Below are positions 22,337 to 32,520 of a stretch of 64,000 bases of DNA, piece after piece (position 1 is the first letter of the stretch; every line of letters starts with the position of its first letter). Location: contig CM062297.1 in NCBI GenBank assembly GCA_031216915.1, positions 369,533,704-369,597,703 of the forward strand, written 5' to 3'. The position numbers and the translations under genes are program-made. The notes under the pieces were generated by a model. The model had not been told where the DNA came from and searched no databases. It saw only the letters and a program-made list of their open reading frames with translations. The stretch is from Pictodentalium vernedei (lineage: Eukaryota; Mollusca; Scaphopoda; Dentaliida; Dentaliidae).

Positions 22337-23123
22337 ACCCTTTACCTAACGTAACGGCCAAAACCGGCCAGCGCTATTCACAAAAATCACCAATAAATTT
22401 TTATTATTTTTTCATTTTCTATCTCAAAAACATAGGTTATGAACCCTCTTTGGAACGAGCTTGTCGAGCGCATTCCAATGAGGGGCCATAACTAGGGCTG
22501 TCACGATTTTTTAATTTAGGAATCAATTAATCATCGCAAATAATCGATGATAATCGATTAATCGTACCTAAATGCCCCCCCCCCCCCCCTCCTCCCTCTC
22601 TTTGAAGTAGATAAAAATGAAGTTCAAGTCAGCTGACCTACCTCAAGGAAACAACGAAGATGATCCTTTTTAGGTACATTCAAAGCTTTGATGTTCTGAA
22701 CTTTTGAACCGTCAGTGTAACAATCAAGACCGGTCGGCAGTTGCGAACTTCGCAACTGCCGACCGGTCTTGATTATTACACTGACGGTTCAAAGGTTCAG
22801 AACATCAAAGCTTTGATGAATGTACCTGAAAGACAATTGCTTCCAACAGCATCTTGGGGGTTTAACATCGATGTTCTTAACTCTTTACCTTTAGAAACAA
22901 TAGTTTTTTCATCAAATTTTCTTTTAATTATTAAACGTCTAAAACGGGATACAATTTACCGATTATTCGACAACGAAAAATACTGATCGATTTCGCCGTG
23001 ACTGATCAACAGTCGATTAATCGTGACAGCCCTAGCCATAACCTATGTTTTTGAGACAAAAAATTTAGTTATTCAAGAATTTTGTTTGCACGTGTCATCT
23101 GCTTTTCATGTTAGGTAAAGGGT
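22337..23123. mobile_element. CCCTTTACC-type MITE split by a hAT element
   Basis: Ends ACCCTTTACCTAAC and GTTAGGTAAAGGGT are perfect inverted repeats flanked by TA. The uninterrupted sister at 19991-20717 reads 'caccttaatg' at this place, giving an empty site that confirms TA duplication. Its second half resumes after the hAT insertion. Confidence 0.9.
22493..23034. mobile_element. Non-autonomous hAT-type element, innermost of the nest
   Basis: Ends TAGGGCTGTCACGATT and AATCGTGACAGCCCTA are flanked by a perfect 8-bp duplication GCCATAAC (22485-22492 and 23035-23042). A central hairpin (about 22680-22823) has arms of some 65 bp built on 'aaagctttgatgttctgaac' and 'gaccggtcggcagttgcgaa'. The AATCGAT-rich subterminal region is typical of such elements. 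A poly-C tract lies at 22575-22588. Confidence 0.9.
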
Positions 23124-23709
23124 TAATGGTTAGAGACATATTTCAGGCTTTTACATTCTAAAAGCACATGGCCTGACCATGCCATCATTAGGAGGTCCTG
23201 CTGACAATAGACAAAACATCTAGGCAGTGAATTCTAGTCAGACTCAACATGAAATCACTGATAAGCAATTGGATATGTACAGGTTATAGTCCAGTGGGTG
23301 TTCAGGACAGCTGCCCAGTCCATTGAGGGTTAACAAAACTGAAAAAGAAAATCAGTCATGTCTTTCATGAAAATGAACCTTTCAACTGTTATCAAACCTT
23401 AACACAGACTTATAAATAGCGAAAGTAAGAAAATTTGGAAATTCAGATGGTTTTGGTATTCAATGCTTGGTTCGGTTCGGTTTTTTGGTATCCCCATGAT
23501 ATCGGTAACAGTTTGGTTTTTTGGTATATTGCCCATCTCTACTATATGAAACAATTAAAAATTTGGCATCCAGTTGCTCTTTTTGGGGGGTTCTGGGACA
23601 GTACTGTGCTCACAGAGGCCGGCAGAAAATTTCAATCATATCCTAAACTGGACCTCTATTCAAACTACTCTTTAGCTTAAAAAAAAATGTATGCATAAAT
23701 GTTTTTGTC

Positions 23710-23755
23710 ACAATTTATTGAAGAGTTCCATTAAGGAACTCTCCAATAAATTGTA
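23710..23755. repeat. Hairpin related to 10165-10232
   Basis: Arms ACAATTTATTG and CAATAAATTGT enclose GAGTTCC / GGAACTC with a 4-base loop. It shares the outer arm with the hairpin at 10165. Confidence 0.7.
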
Positions 23756-24001
23756 TCAAATTTATTTACTGGAGTCTAAGTCTACCTTTAATGTTGATGG
23801 CTTGCAATATGTTTAGTTTATAACAAATCAGAGCACTGTTATTTCCCCTGCAGTTATTTACATGTACTGATCCACTGATTCTTTTAAGGCAGTTTTGACA
23901 CATTATTGATAAATATTTGAAAGAAATTTTAAATTAAATCCTTGCATGCTGCTGGTGGATATTTTTGCCCAGGGTAGGAAATCTCTTGTCAATAAAATAA
24001 G

Positions 24002-24195
24002 TACAGTACAAGTCAAAATAAGTTGTAGGATAACCACTATAAATGATGTAGCGTTCTCTTCCAGCACTGATAAAACCAGAAGCTGACATCATTTTCTGTA
24101 GAAAATGATGTAAGATTCTGATCTTATCAGTGCAGGAGCAGCAGTATACTTAGTTTATTGCGGTTATGCTGCAACTTATTTTGACTTGTACTGTA
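24002..24195. mobile_element. Mariner-type MITE
   Basis: Inverted ends TACAGTACAAGTCAAAATAA extend to about 35 bp through 'gttgtaggataacc'. The element is 194 bp and non-coding. Degenerate relatives appear at 20950-21130 and 58995-59100. Confidence 0.75.
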
Positions 24196-24463
24196 GAATC
24201 TGAGCACATTTAAAGGAACGGTATCAACCTTTTGACCAGTGATGTCCTGAGTCAACAGTTCATTAATTTGTCATCAAATCTAGTCCTGGGTGCTTCATAT
24301 CCGCCATGACTAGTTTGGATAAAAAAGAGTTAAACATTTCATTACAATGTAATATGCATAACCAAAATAATCCTCAGAGTCAGAGTTCATACCACATACC
24401 AAAATACTTTTCCATTTGTCACATTGGAAAGTGGTTTTATTATGTCTGACTTCCATTTTTAAC

Positions 24464-24650
24464 CTTTTTTACCCAATATGACTAACATAATGAACAGCAA
24501 TTGTAAAAAAAAAACTTGAGTGAATAACTAACAATTTTAATTTTTCGCTTCAAAAGCATAACTTCTGACTCCTCATTGGAACAAGCTTGTTCCAATGAGG
24601 GTTCATAAGCTATATTTCAACACAAACCTTGAGAGAATAACAAACTTGTC
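24464..24650. mobile_element. Degenerate CCCTTTACC-type MITE
   Basis: The central CCTCATTGGAACAAGCTTG palindrome and a left CCTTTTTTACCCAA end are visible, with the right end lost where the next copy begins at 24653. Confidence 0.6.
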
Positions 24651-24652
24651 AA

Positions 24653-24886
24653 CCCTTTACCTAACGAATCGGCAACATCTGCCTGCATAATTCACAAATT
24701 AAGTAGCTAAAAATAAAATTTAAGAAAAATTTAAACGAAACCATATCATGTGACTTCTCATTGGAACGAGCTCATCAAACTCGTTCCAATGAGGAGTCAC
24801 ATGATATGATTTGGTTGAAATTTTTTGAAAAAAATGAATGTTAAAATAATATATTGTGATATTGTCTGCGATGGGTAAACGGTTAA
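24653..24886. mobile_element. CCCTTTACC-type palindromic MITE, 'catgtgac' subfamily
   Basis: Left end CCCTTTACCTAACG and right end CGATGGGTAAACGGTTAA are inverted, with the palindrome TCATTGGAACGAGCTC in the centre and 'atatcatgtgac' inner arms. The same inner arms occur in the copy at 1282. Confidence 0.75.
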
Positions 24887-25392
24887 AGGTGATTTTTGTG
24901 AACAGCACTTGCTGGTTATTGTCATTACATTGGGTGAAGGGTTTATAAAAAGTTTGTCATGTATGCTTATAATATGTTAGTCCAGTGAATACATTAGTAC
25001 AGTACTTACCAACATTGTCTGGCTATTAATATACCACCTAAAGTTTGCTAAGCACCAAGTATATCCAACTACCTGTTTTACGTTTTAGTTGAAATATTGT
25101 AATGAAAAGAGTACACATTTTTTATTTAATTATATCTTTAATGATTTAAGTACAGAAATTAAGATTTTGTTTGTGTTTGATATTATTTTTTAGCTTTTGA
25201 ATACGATAACCATGGAAAATGGATATTACTGGTAAAAGACAAAATTTTTCAATATGCCAAAAAGTTGACGGAGCGAACTGGTATGGGTTCAATATCGAGT
25301 ATAAGACCCATTACTGTTAATTGCTGTTAAGTGTAGCTTGACAACGCCTTCTCATGCTCCCAATCTGGTTCCTGGTGGTCCTTTGTGGGATG

Positions 25393-26433
25393 TTAAATGT
25401 TCCATTCTTGGACCAGCATGGCACCAAGCAACTGGAGTCTGGACACTTCTTGGCTGAACTGGACGGGCTGAAATTGCAAGCTGCAACTCGTTCCAGACAT
25501 GTTCGAATGGATTGAGGTCAGGGAATCTTGCAGGCTAGTCCATACGCTCAATCCCCTCCCTCTGTCGGGACTCCCCGACAGTATGGGCAACTTGAGGCCC
25601 GTCCTCAAGTTGGGCCTCCAACAGAATGAATTTATCACCCACTGCACCTGCACACAGTCTGACGTGGACATCCAGGATCTCATCAATATACCGTTGTGCA
25701 GTCAATATACCACATTCTAGGACACAGAGCTCTGTACGTCCATCCCAGCTGATGCCGTCCCAGACCATGATTGACCCTCCACCATAGCAGTCATGCTCAG
25801 CAATGTTGGCTGCATGGAATCGCTCTCCTGGTGTTCTGCATACCCTAGTTCAGCGATCCGAACGTAGTGGCTACCCCTCTAGCCACTGCGTTCGGATTGC
25901 TGAACTACTTCATACCCTAGAACGCCTATCTGTGTTGCCTGGGCAGTTCCTCGGCTCATCTGTAAAAATGGCATGTTGCCAATCTTCTGTGGTCCATCCA
26001 ACGTGATCAATGGCCCAATCCTATCGTGCCCGGTGGTGGTTCAGGGACAGCAGAATGCGGACACATGGTCTTCTCGATCGGAGACCACGTTCGTGCAACC
26101 TCGTCCAGATAGTCTGCGTCAAAACATTTACCCCGATGTATTCTGAAGGTCACTGCGAAGCTGGGTTGCTGTGGCAAAGCGGTTCTGAACGATCGAAAAC
26201 CGGACTTCAGCTATAGATGTTGCCCAGCCTCTGCCACGACTATGCCGTCTTACTGGAGTGCCATACTGCTGATATCTTGCAGCCCAGGCTCTGGTGATCA
26301 CCGTATGGTACACACCAAGGGCTTCACCAACCTGACGATGGGTAGCTCTTTGCTCCACCGGTACCATCCCTACAGCCCGCCACATTTCTGCTTCAGACAA
26401 ATGTCTTCTTACATTTGCATTTGCCATATTCAA
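25393..26433 (-). pseudogene. Tc1-like transposase, decayed
   Basis: The minus strand gives MANANVRRHLSEAEMWRAVG and a helix-turn-helix segment (THRQVGEALGVYHTVITRAW), then a stop and a frame change near 26130. FTDE appears near 25950, GGGSIMVWDGISWDGRTE near 25760, and a PDLNPFEHVWNELQ-type block near 25510 in yet another frame. These are the conserved blocks of Tc1 transposases. A 62-bp hairpin flanked by a 10-bp repeat interrupts the gene at 25849. At least three breaks are visible, so the copy is dead. Confidence 0.85.
25849..25910. repeat. 62-bp hairpin insertion flanked by 10-bp direct repeats
   Basis: The direct repeat CATACCCTAG occurs at 25839-25848 and 25911-25920. Between them, arms of about 25 bp (GTTCAGCGATCCGAACG and the near-perfect complement) surround a short 'acccctct' loop. 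Removing one repeat and the hairpin restores continuous transposase-like sequence. Confidence 0.85.
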
Positions 26434-26710
26434 ACATTAAATCACAAAGGGTTTGTGTTGAAATGAAGACTGAATACCCTACACATGTCATGTACATGTA
26501 GACAGTACACGAAAACATCATGAAAATCAAGGGGTACGTGCTTTCCATGACTGTCACGAAAGGTCTGCCTGTCAAGAGAGCTAATGTAAAGACTGGGGAC
26601 CATCTCAATACATTCCTCAATCATATCCACCAAAAATATCGCAAATATATCACAAGCAAATTTCACAATGTGTCAAATATTTGGTGCTTAGCAAACTTTG
26701 AGTAGTATAT

Positions 26711-27084
26711 ATTATGTGAAAATAAAATCAAGACAGAAACTACTGCTACCAATACAAATCCTATAGGCCCCTAAAATTTACAGGTTTCTGTTCACCCCTA
26801 CATGGGTTTTTGTCCAAGTTAGGATTTGTCTTGAATTTATGTTTTGTTGTGGAGCATTTTGCATTCAAACCCCCAAAATATAGAAGGGGAACTGAAAGTA
26901 AACAAACTGATGAGCTTCTTTTTGTGAATGTAGGAAAAAAAGTAACAGGAAAAAAAGTAACAGGAAAAAAAGTAACGGAAAAAAGTAAAAAATTTTATAA
27001 AATTTTATTTTTTTCCTTTTTTTGTACTTTCTCAATCTTTTCATAATTATTTTGAAACTTAATTATATATTGTTCATGTTATTA
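26711..27084. other. Intronic sequence with (AGGAAAAAAAGTAAC)n
   Basis: A 15-bp unit AGGAAAAAAAGTAAC repeats about four times at 26932-26985. The same unit occurs inverted at 45405-45480. Pyrimidine-rich sequence ending in TTATTAG precedes the FLYWCH-like frame and could serve as a splice acceptor. Confidence 0.55.
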
Positions 27085-27426
27085 GATATGAAAACTGTCA
27101 AAAAACTTTGTCATGAAGGCTTCATGTACACTGTATCTGTTAGAAGGAAAACCAAGGTCTGGGGGAAATGCACTGCGCGTGCTAAATCTGACTGTCGTGC
27201 CAGGCTCTGTATCACCGCCGATTTCAACAACCCAAAAATAGGTAGACAACACAACCATCCTCCAGAAGATGTCAGTATCTCATATGTCAAAATGAGAAAC
27301 GAGATGCGGAAACAAGCAGCTTCTTCCTTAGACAAGCCAGCGCAGATCCTCACAGCAGCTGTGTCAGATGCTGACAGTCAAGTCAAGATGATGCTGCCAG
27401 ACTTGGAAAACACCAAAAATGTCTGA
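27085..27426 (+). pseudogene. FLYWCH zinc-finger fragment
   Basis: The frame after a TTATTAG acceptor-like site encodes LCHEGFMYTVSVRRK, a VWGKC, a DCRARLCITADF and QHNHPPE. This is the FLYWCH pattern: aromatic start, Trp-x-Cys, second Cys, then His-x-His. The stretch after it (VKMRNEMRKQAASSLDKPAQ) resembles the linker seen in FLYWCH proteins linked to MULE transposons and to their domesticated relatives. The frame stops at 27426, and about 90 bp beyond it a second frame continues weakly. It may be one exon of a spliced gene or a transposon remnant. It lies antisense inside the PLBD intron. Confidence 0.55.
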
Positions 27427-27530
27427 GAGAAGAAAGCAGCTGAATCTCTTAATAGAAAACTGAACAAGCTGTGTAACCTATATTCACAAGGTGCACTATC
27501 AACTTCTGCATTCCTTACTGGCATTGGCCA

Positions 27531-27612
27531 GAAGGTGTCTTCCCACTAGACCAATTCCCTTTAGACCAATTCCCTTTAGGCCAATTCCCCAAAGACCAAT
27601 TGCCCTTAGACC
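27531..27612. repeat. Minisatellite (accaattcccttTAG)n
   Basis: Four to five degenerate copies of a 15-bp unit built on 'agaccaattcccttt'. It resembles the short-unit arms seen in foldback-type elements elsewhere in the window, but no inverted partner was found. Confidence 0.7.
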
Positions 27613-29457
27613 AACAATACACTGTTATTGATTAAGGGTTGATCAAGGATAATTAAGAAAACATTTATTTACTGATAAGCATTTTATTTGATGAAAAAAA
27701 TATTTGTATGATTAACAAACATAAAAAATAGGTTTATAACATTTCAGCATAGCTTAGTACATATAACATTTTACAAAAAATATAGATTTATAACATCAAT
27801 ACACACAAAGGATTGTGTTTGTTTTGTTTTGGAAATCAGCTCAACATCTGTTAACCACAAAACAATAAAAAGAACTAGACTTTATGATTCTGGAGAATCA
27901 TGGCTTTTCCCGATGAGATTCCATGATTGTTCATGACCCCACAGTGTCTGGTGAATTGTTTTTAACTGCCTCACTGAAGTTCCTTCATTGATGTTATGAG
28001 AATGGTGAGTATAGTAATCTCAGATGACTCAATTTGATAAACAAACTGTTTAGGTAAAAACCATCATTAACGTTGCAGTGGGTTAATGTCAATAGCGTCG
28101 TCCAACAAGTCAATGACGATAAAAGGAGTTATGTTTGTTTGACACATACCCACTGAGTGCTGTGTCTATTTGAAAATGGTCCATTTTATCTCCAATGCAT
28201 CCAAAATATTGATGACTGGCAGCTTGTGGAGGGTTAACAAGTGCTGACAGGAATATTAATTCATGCAACTTGTAATGTCACATCAAGAACTGCGAATGGC
28301 CATTTTTTTCTTTAAAATATACAAGATGTTTTCAGAGAAATTCAGGGAGAACATGAATTTTAAGCTTTTCATGGGTATCATTGTTCATCCAGCCCAAAAC
28401 GGGTTAAGTGTTGTTTTTGGAATACTCTTATTACTTCCAAAAATAATTCTCAGTGAATTCTACTTCCACTTATTTTGATCTCTCCTCTCTCCTCTCAACT
28501 TCGGGTGCTGTGGTTACGCAAACACAGCTCATTTTATCAACATTTTGATGTTTGAGAACCTGCATAGGGTAACAAATGCTTACTGGAATATTTTGTACAT
28601 GCAACTTGTAATGTCACACTAAGATCTGAGAATGGGCATTTTTATCTTGAAAATCTATAAGCTGTTTTTAGAGAAATCCTCGGATAAAATGAATTTTTAA
28701 CCTTTTGAGGGGTATCGCCCTGTAACCAGCCCTAAAGGGTTAATGCTTGGGTTTGTGAATACCTTCATTACTTACAAAAATGATCATCGGTGAATTCCAC
28801 TTCTAATGAAGGAGGTTATGTTTATCTCGCAGGTACACATTAGGTGTTATGGTTACCCAAGAACAGCCCATTTTCTCCAAATGTCTATGCTTGGCAGTCT
28901 TTGGAGGGTTAACAAATGCTTACCGAAAAATTTTGTCCATGCAACTTGTAATGTCACTCCAAGACCTGCGAATGGTCAATTTTTCTTGAATTTTTTTTTT
29001 TTTTGAGAAATCAACAGAAAACTGGAATTTTGAGCTTTTAAGGGGTATATCTCCTTAACTAGTCAAAAATGGGTTAAGACCTCGATTTTTGAATACACTT
29101 ACTACTTACAAAAATGTTTCCCTGTCAGTTTTGCGTCCATTAAAATAAGTTATGTTTCTCTGTTGCATTTCCATTTGATGTTGTTGGTGTTCAAAAACAG
29201 ACTATTTTTTTCAAAATTTTGACATTTAGCAGCCCATGGAGGGTTAACAAATGCTTACCGGAATAATTTATCCAATCAACTGGTAATGTGACATCAAGGC
29301 CTATCGATGACCATTTTCTCTTGAAAACCCTACTAGATGTTTGTAAAGAAATCCAGGGAAAACATAATTTTTTATGCTTTTGATGGGTATCACTATTAAC
29401 AACCACGAAAGGGGTTAACGCTTGGTTTTTTTAATACCCTAATTAGTAAGAGGGTGT

Positions 29458-29960
29458 GTGTGGATAGGTGTAGGGCGAACGGAAGGCCAGAAAAAGGGGG
29501 GAGGGATAGGCATGTACATTAAAAAGGATTTTTCGCTGATCACAGATCTGGAAGATATCATCACCTCGGCTGAGGTGTCAAAAGAAATTGGATGGGTAAA
29601 GATCAGTCTGAGAAACAAAAGTATTGCCCTTGGGATTGGGTACTGTGCGGTGGAGGGAAGTAAACCCGAGTGGAATGGCTCGATATACTCAACACTAAGG
29701 TCCAATATCACTGAACTAGAAGACAGGGGGCTCGGTATAATTCTGATGGGCGACTTTAATGGACACATAGGTGATAAGAAAGAAGGCATAAAGGTGGGGA
29801 CAAGAAAGTGAACAGGAATGGAAGGAAGCTGTTGAACTTCACAAATGAGCTCGGTCTGAAGATTCTGAACAGGGACGCTAGATGTAAGAGGAAATGGACC
29901 TGGGAGAGAAACAACAGAAAATCAATAATTGACTACATTCTCACAGATATGAATTTATGG
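29458..29960 (+). pseudogene. LINE endonuclease domain (partial)
   Basis: The frame encodes GGGIGMYIKKDF, SKEIGWVKISL and ILMGDFNGHIGD. After a frame change near 29810 it continues with NELGLKILN, KRKWTWERN and KSIIDYILTD. GDFNxHxG and SxIDYIL are apurinic-type endonuclease motifs of non-LTR retrotransposons. The N-terminal motif with the catalytic glutamate is missing, so the domain cannot be functional here. Confidence 0.85.
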
Positions 29961-31909
29961 AGGGGGTGATAGGTGTAGAAGTGGACGATGAGGGAAAAAT
30001 GGAGTTGGATAGTGATCACAACTTGATTACATTGACGATGAGGGCCAAAAACCTAGAGAAAAGCAAAGGAAGCTTCAATGAGGTTTGGGAACTCAAAACG
30101 GATGCCGACTGGGCGAAGTTCGAAGAAAAACTGAAACCAAAGCTTGCAGCCGTACACAAGGGGGGCAGTGTCCAGAAGATGGCCGACGCCATAGTTGCGA
30201 GCCTAGTGGAGGCAGGGAAGGAAAGTGTAGGAAAGATTAGGGTGCCAACATGGGAACTTGGGTACAGAGTGAACGAAGAATTGAAAAGGGCCATAAAGGT
30301 TAGAAAAGCTAAATGTGTTGCATACAGGAGAAGTAGAAAACTTAAGGGGGTGGAAAGCAATGAGGCGATGGTAGCAAAGGAAGAATACCAACAAGCACGA
30401 AATAAAGTGAACAAGATTAAAGACGACAACCGGAGAGTGCGAAATAGCAGTCTTATTAGGACGATAAGAACGACAGGGGAGGGGGGGGGGGTCGAGTTCG
30501 AGCGTATTTTGGAAATGGGTGAACAAACGTAACAAAGGGAATAACCCACAGAGCATTAAAGTAGATGGCAGAGTTACAGAAGAGCGAGATCAAATCGCAT
30601 TAGAACTAGTCAAGCACTGGGAAAAGGTAAACGATGAGCGATGGGGCATGGGGAACCCACCAGAGTGTCCGAACCAGGTCGAGGAAAATTTATCGAACCT
30701 CGTGTGCAGCGAAATCAAAACTGAGGAGGTGCGAAGGGTGATCTCGAAATTAAGGAATGGAAAAGCGGGAGGGGTGGACGAAATTCCTAAAGAGTTTATC
30801 AAAAAAGGGGGGGGGGGGGGGGGGGAGGAACTCTTGGAAAGCCTAACTGCCTTATTCAATTTAACCATAGAAAAACAAGTGGTCCCAAAGGAGTGGAGGG
30901 AAAGTAAAGTGACATTTATTCACAAAAAGGGGGGGAAAGACGTCTTGGATAACTATCGAGGGATCTCTGTCAGCAGCAACATTGGAAAAGTCTTTTGTAA
31001 AGTCCTGTATGGGAGATTTGAGGAGGTGATCGAAGAGAAGGGTTTTTTGGGAGAAATCCAGAATGGCTTCAGGAAAGGAAGGAGAGTCACTGACCATCTT
31101 TTCACACTATCCCAAATGATAGAATCCGCAAAAGCAAAAAAGAAAAAGATGTTCATGGCCTTTTTGGATGTTAAAAAGGCATATGATAGAGTATGGAGGG
31201 AGGGTATGTGACGCAAGCTGGAGGCTCTGGGCTTGGGGGCGAGTTTGTTGGGATTATGAAAGCATTATATAAAGATGTACAGAGTGAACTTAGCCTGGGA
31301 AACATTGCAACAAAACGTGTGCCTATGGAGATAGGCCTAAAACAGGGGTGTATCCTTTCGCCAATTCTTTTTCCACTGTACATCAAAGGTTTAGGAGATG
31401 AACTCCTGCATAGCGACGAGGGGGTTGCAGTTGGTGACTTGAAGATCCCAGGGCTGTTTGTTGCAGACGATATGGTGCTAGTGTCAGAAAGCGAAGAGGG
31501 GCTAGCGAAGATGCTGGGAATTGTTGGGAAATATGGGAGCAAATGGAGACTCGAACTTAATGAAAGCAAGAGCAAAGTTATACCTGTGGGCCGCAAAGTG
31601 GACCCCACTCGAAAGTGGAGAGTGGGGGAGTTCTGCATTCCGGAAGGTAGCAGTAGACTTCTTAGAGTAGGAGAGACTAGTGACTATGAGTACCTGGGGG
31701 TAAATATAAACATCACAGGAAGAGGCATCTACCGAAACCACACAAATAAATTGATTCTGAAGGGGAAGCGAATCCTTAACCAAATGAAACTTATAGGGAG
31801 AAACAGTTTCAATAAGGTCTTCGTGGGGAAAACTATTTGGGAAATGGTGGGTCTGCCAAGTATAACATACGGTACGGAAGTTGTACCCCCTAAACCACAC
31901 AGCTGTTAA
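29957..31909 (+). pseudogene. LINE reverse transcriptase (broken)
   Basis: A linker region (29957-30532) leads into reverse transcriptase blocks: GKAGGVDEIPKEFI, KVTFIHKKGG with DNYRGISVSSNIGKVF, GFRKGRRVTDHLFTL, FLDVKKAYDRVW, then in a second frame GLKQGCILSPILFPLYI and FVADDMVLV. The catalytic ADD is kept, with FV in place of the usual YA start. Breaks are seen near 30515 and 31205, each close to G-rich runs. Downstream are EYLGVNI and a GLPSITYGTEV thumb-like stretch ending at a stop at 31909. Confidence 0.88.
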
Positions 31910-32415
31910 GAGCTTGGAAATCCTGCAGAACGATGCAGGCCGATGGATAACAGGCTCGAGTAATGCCGCAGCGCTAGAAGCGATCAGGGGTGAGCTTGGG
32001 TGGATGAGGATCAAAGACAGGATAGGACCTATTGAAACTCGGTTATCTTAATTATTTGGTAAATTTCCCCGATAGCCGATGGTGTAAAGTAATGTTCCTG
32101 AGAACTTTCAACTCAAATATCAAGACCGGGTGGATGGTCCAATTGAGGGAGCTAGTAGAAAACTACTCATTGGAGATCTCGCACCTTGACGTTGGGACAA
32201 ACCGGGGGCAAAAGGATCGTGAGAGAAAGGGTCATGGAGGATTGTAAACGTAATTGGCGAGAGGGGGTCAAATCAAAGAGATCTTTGGGTGACCTGCGTG
32301 ATAAAGAGAAGCCTGGTTTTGAAGAGTACCTTGATGGCACCTTTGGGGGGGGGGGGGGCATTGTTGTTCAAGATGAGGTCGCGGTCCCTGGAGCTGAGGG
32401 AGAAAAATTGGGAAA

Positions 32416-32520
32416 AACAGTGAAAAGGAGTGCCAGATGTGTAACTTGGACGTGGTGGAGACCCTGGAACACTTTCTTAAGAATGCCCAAAATATCAGTC
32501 TAAAAGAACAAGATTCACGG
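32416..32520 (+). pseudogene. LINE C-terminal zinc-finger remnant
   Basis: The frame reads ECQMCNLDVVETLEHFLKN, the Cys-x2-Cys and His of the C-terminal finger found in many LINEs (usual form CxxCxxxxETxxHFLxxCP). The final cysteine is not in frame. Confidence 0.65.

Larger units (their letters stand above)
22037..23541. mobile_element. Non-autonomous hAT-type element carrying two nested insertions
   Basis: Ends TAGAGATGGGTAGTATT and, in reverse, TAGAGATGGGCAATATACC. Flanks CTTTTTGA and CTATATGA agree at 6 of 8 bases, a decayed 8-bp duplication. The body aligns with the element at 19991-20717 (for example 'gaggaattcacatcaggaaa' in both) except where the MITE at 22337-23123 interrupts it. The internal hairpin of the sister copy is reduced here near 23225-23265. 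Confidence 0.8.
25029..26710 (-). mobile_element. Tc1-like transposon, decayed
   Basis: Ends ATATACCACCTAAAGTTTGC and, in reverse, ATATACTACTCAAAGTTTGC continue inverted through 'taagcaccaa'. A broken Tc1-type transposase gene lies inside on the minus strand. The family differs from the copy at 17262. Confidence 0.85.

Noticed and set aside
30016-31638. Minus-strand frames opposite the LINE
   Set aside because: Antisense shadows of the endonuclease and reverse transcriptase regions, with low-complexity Ser/Leu/Pro composition.
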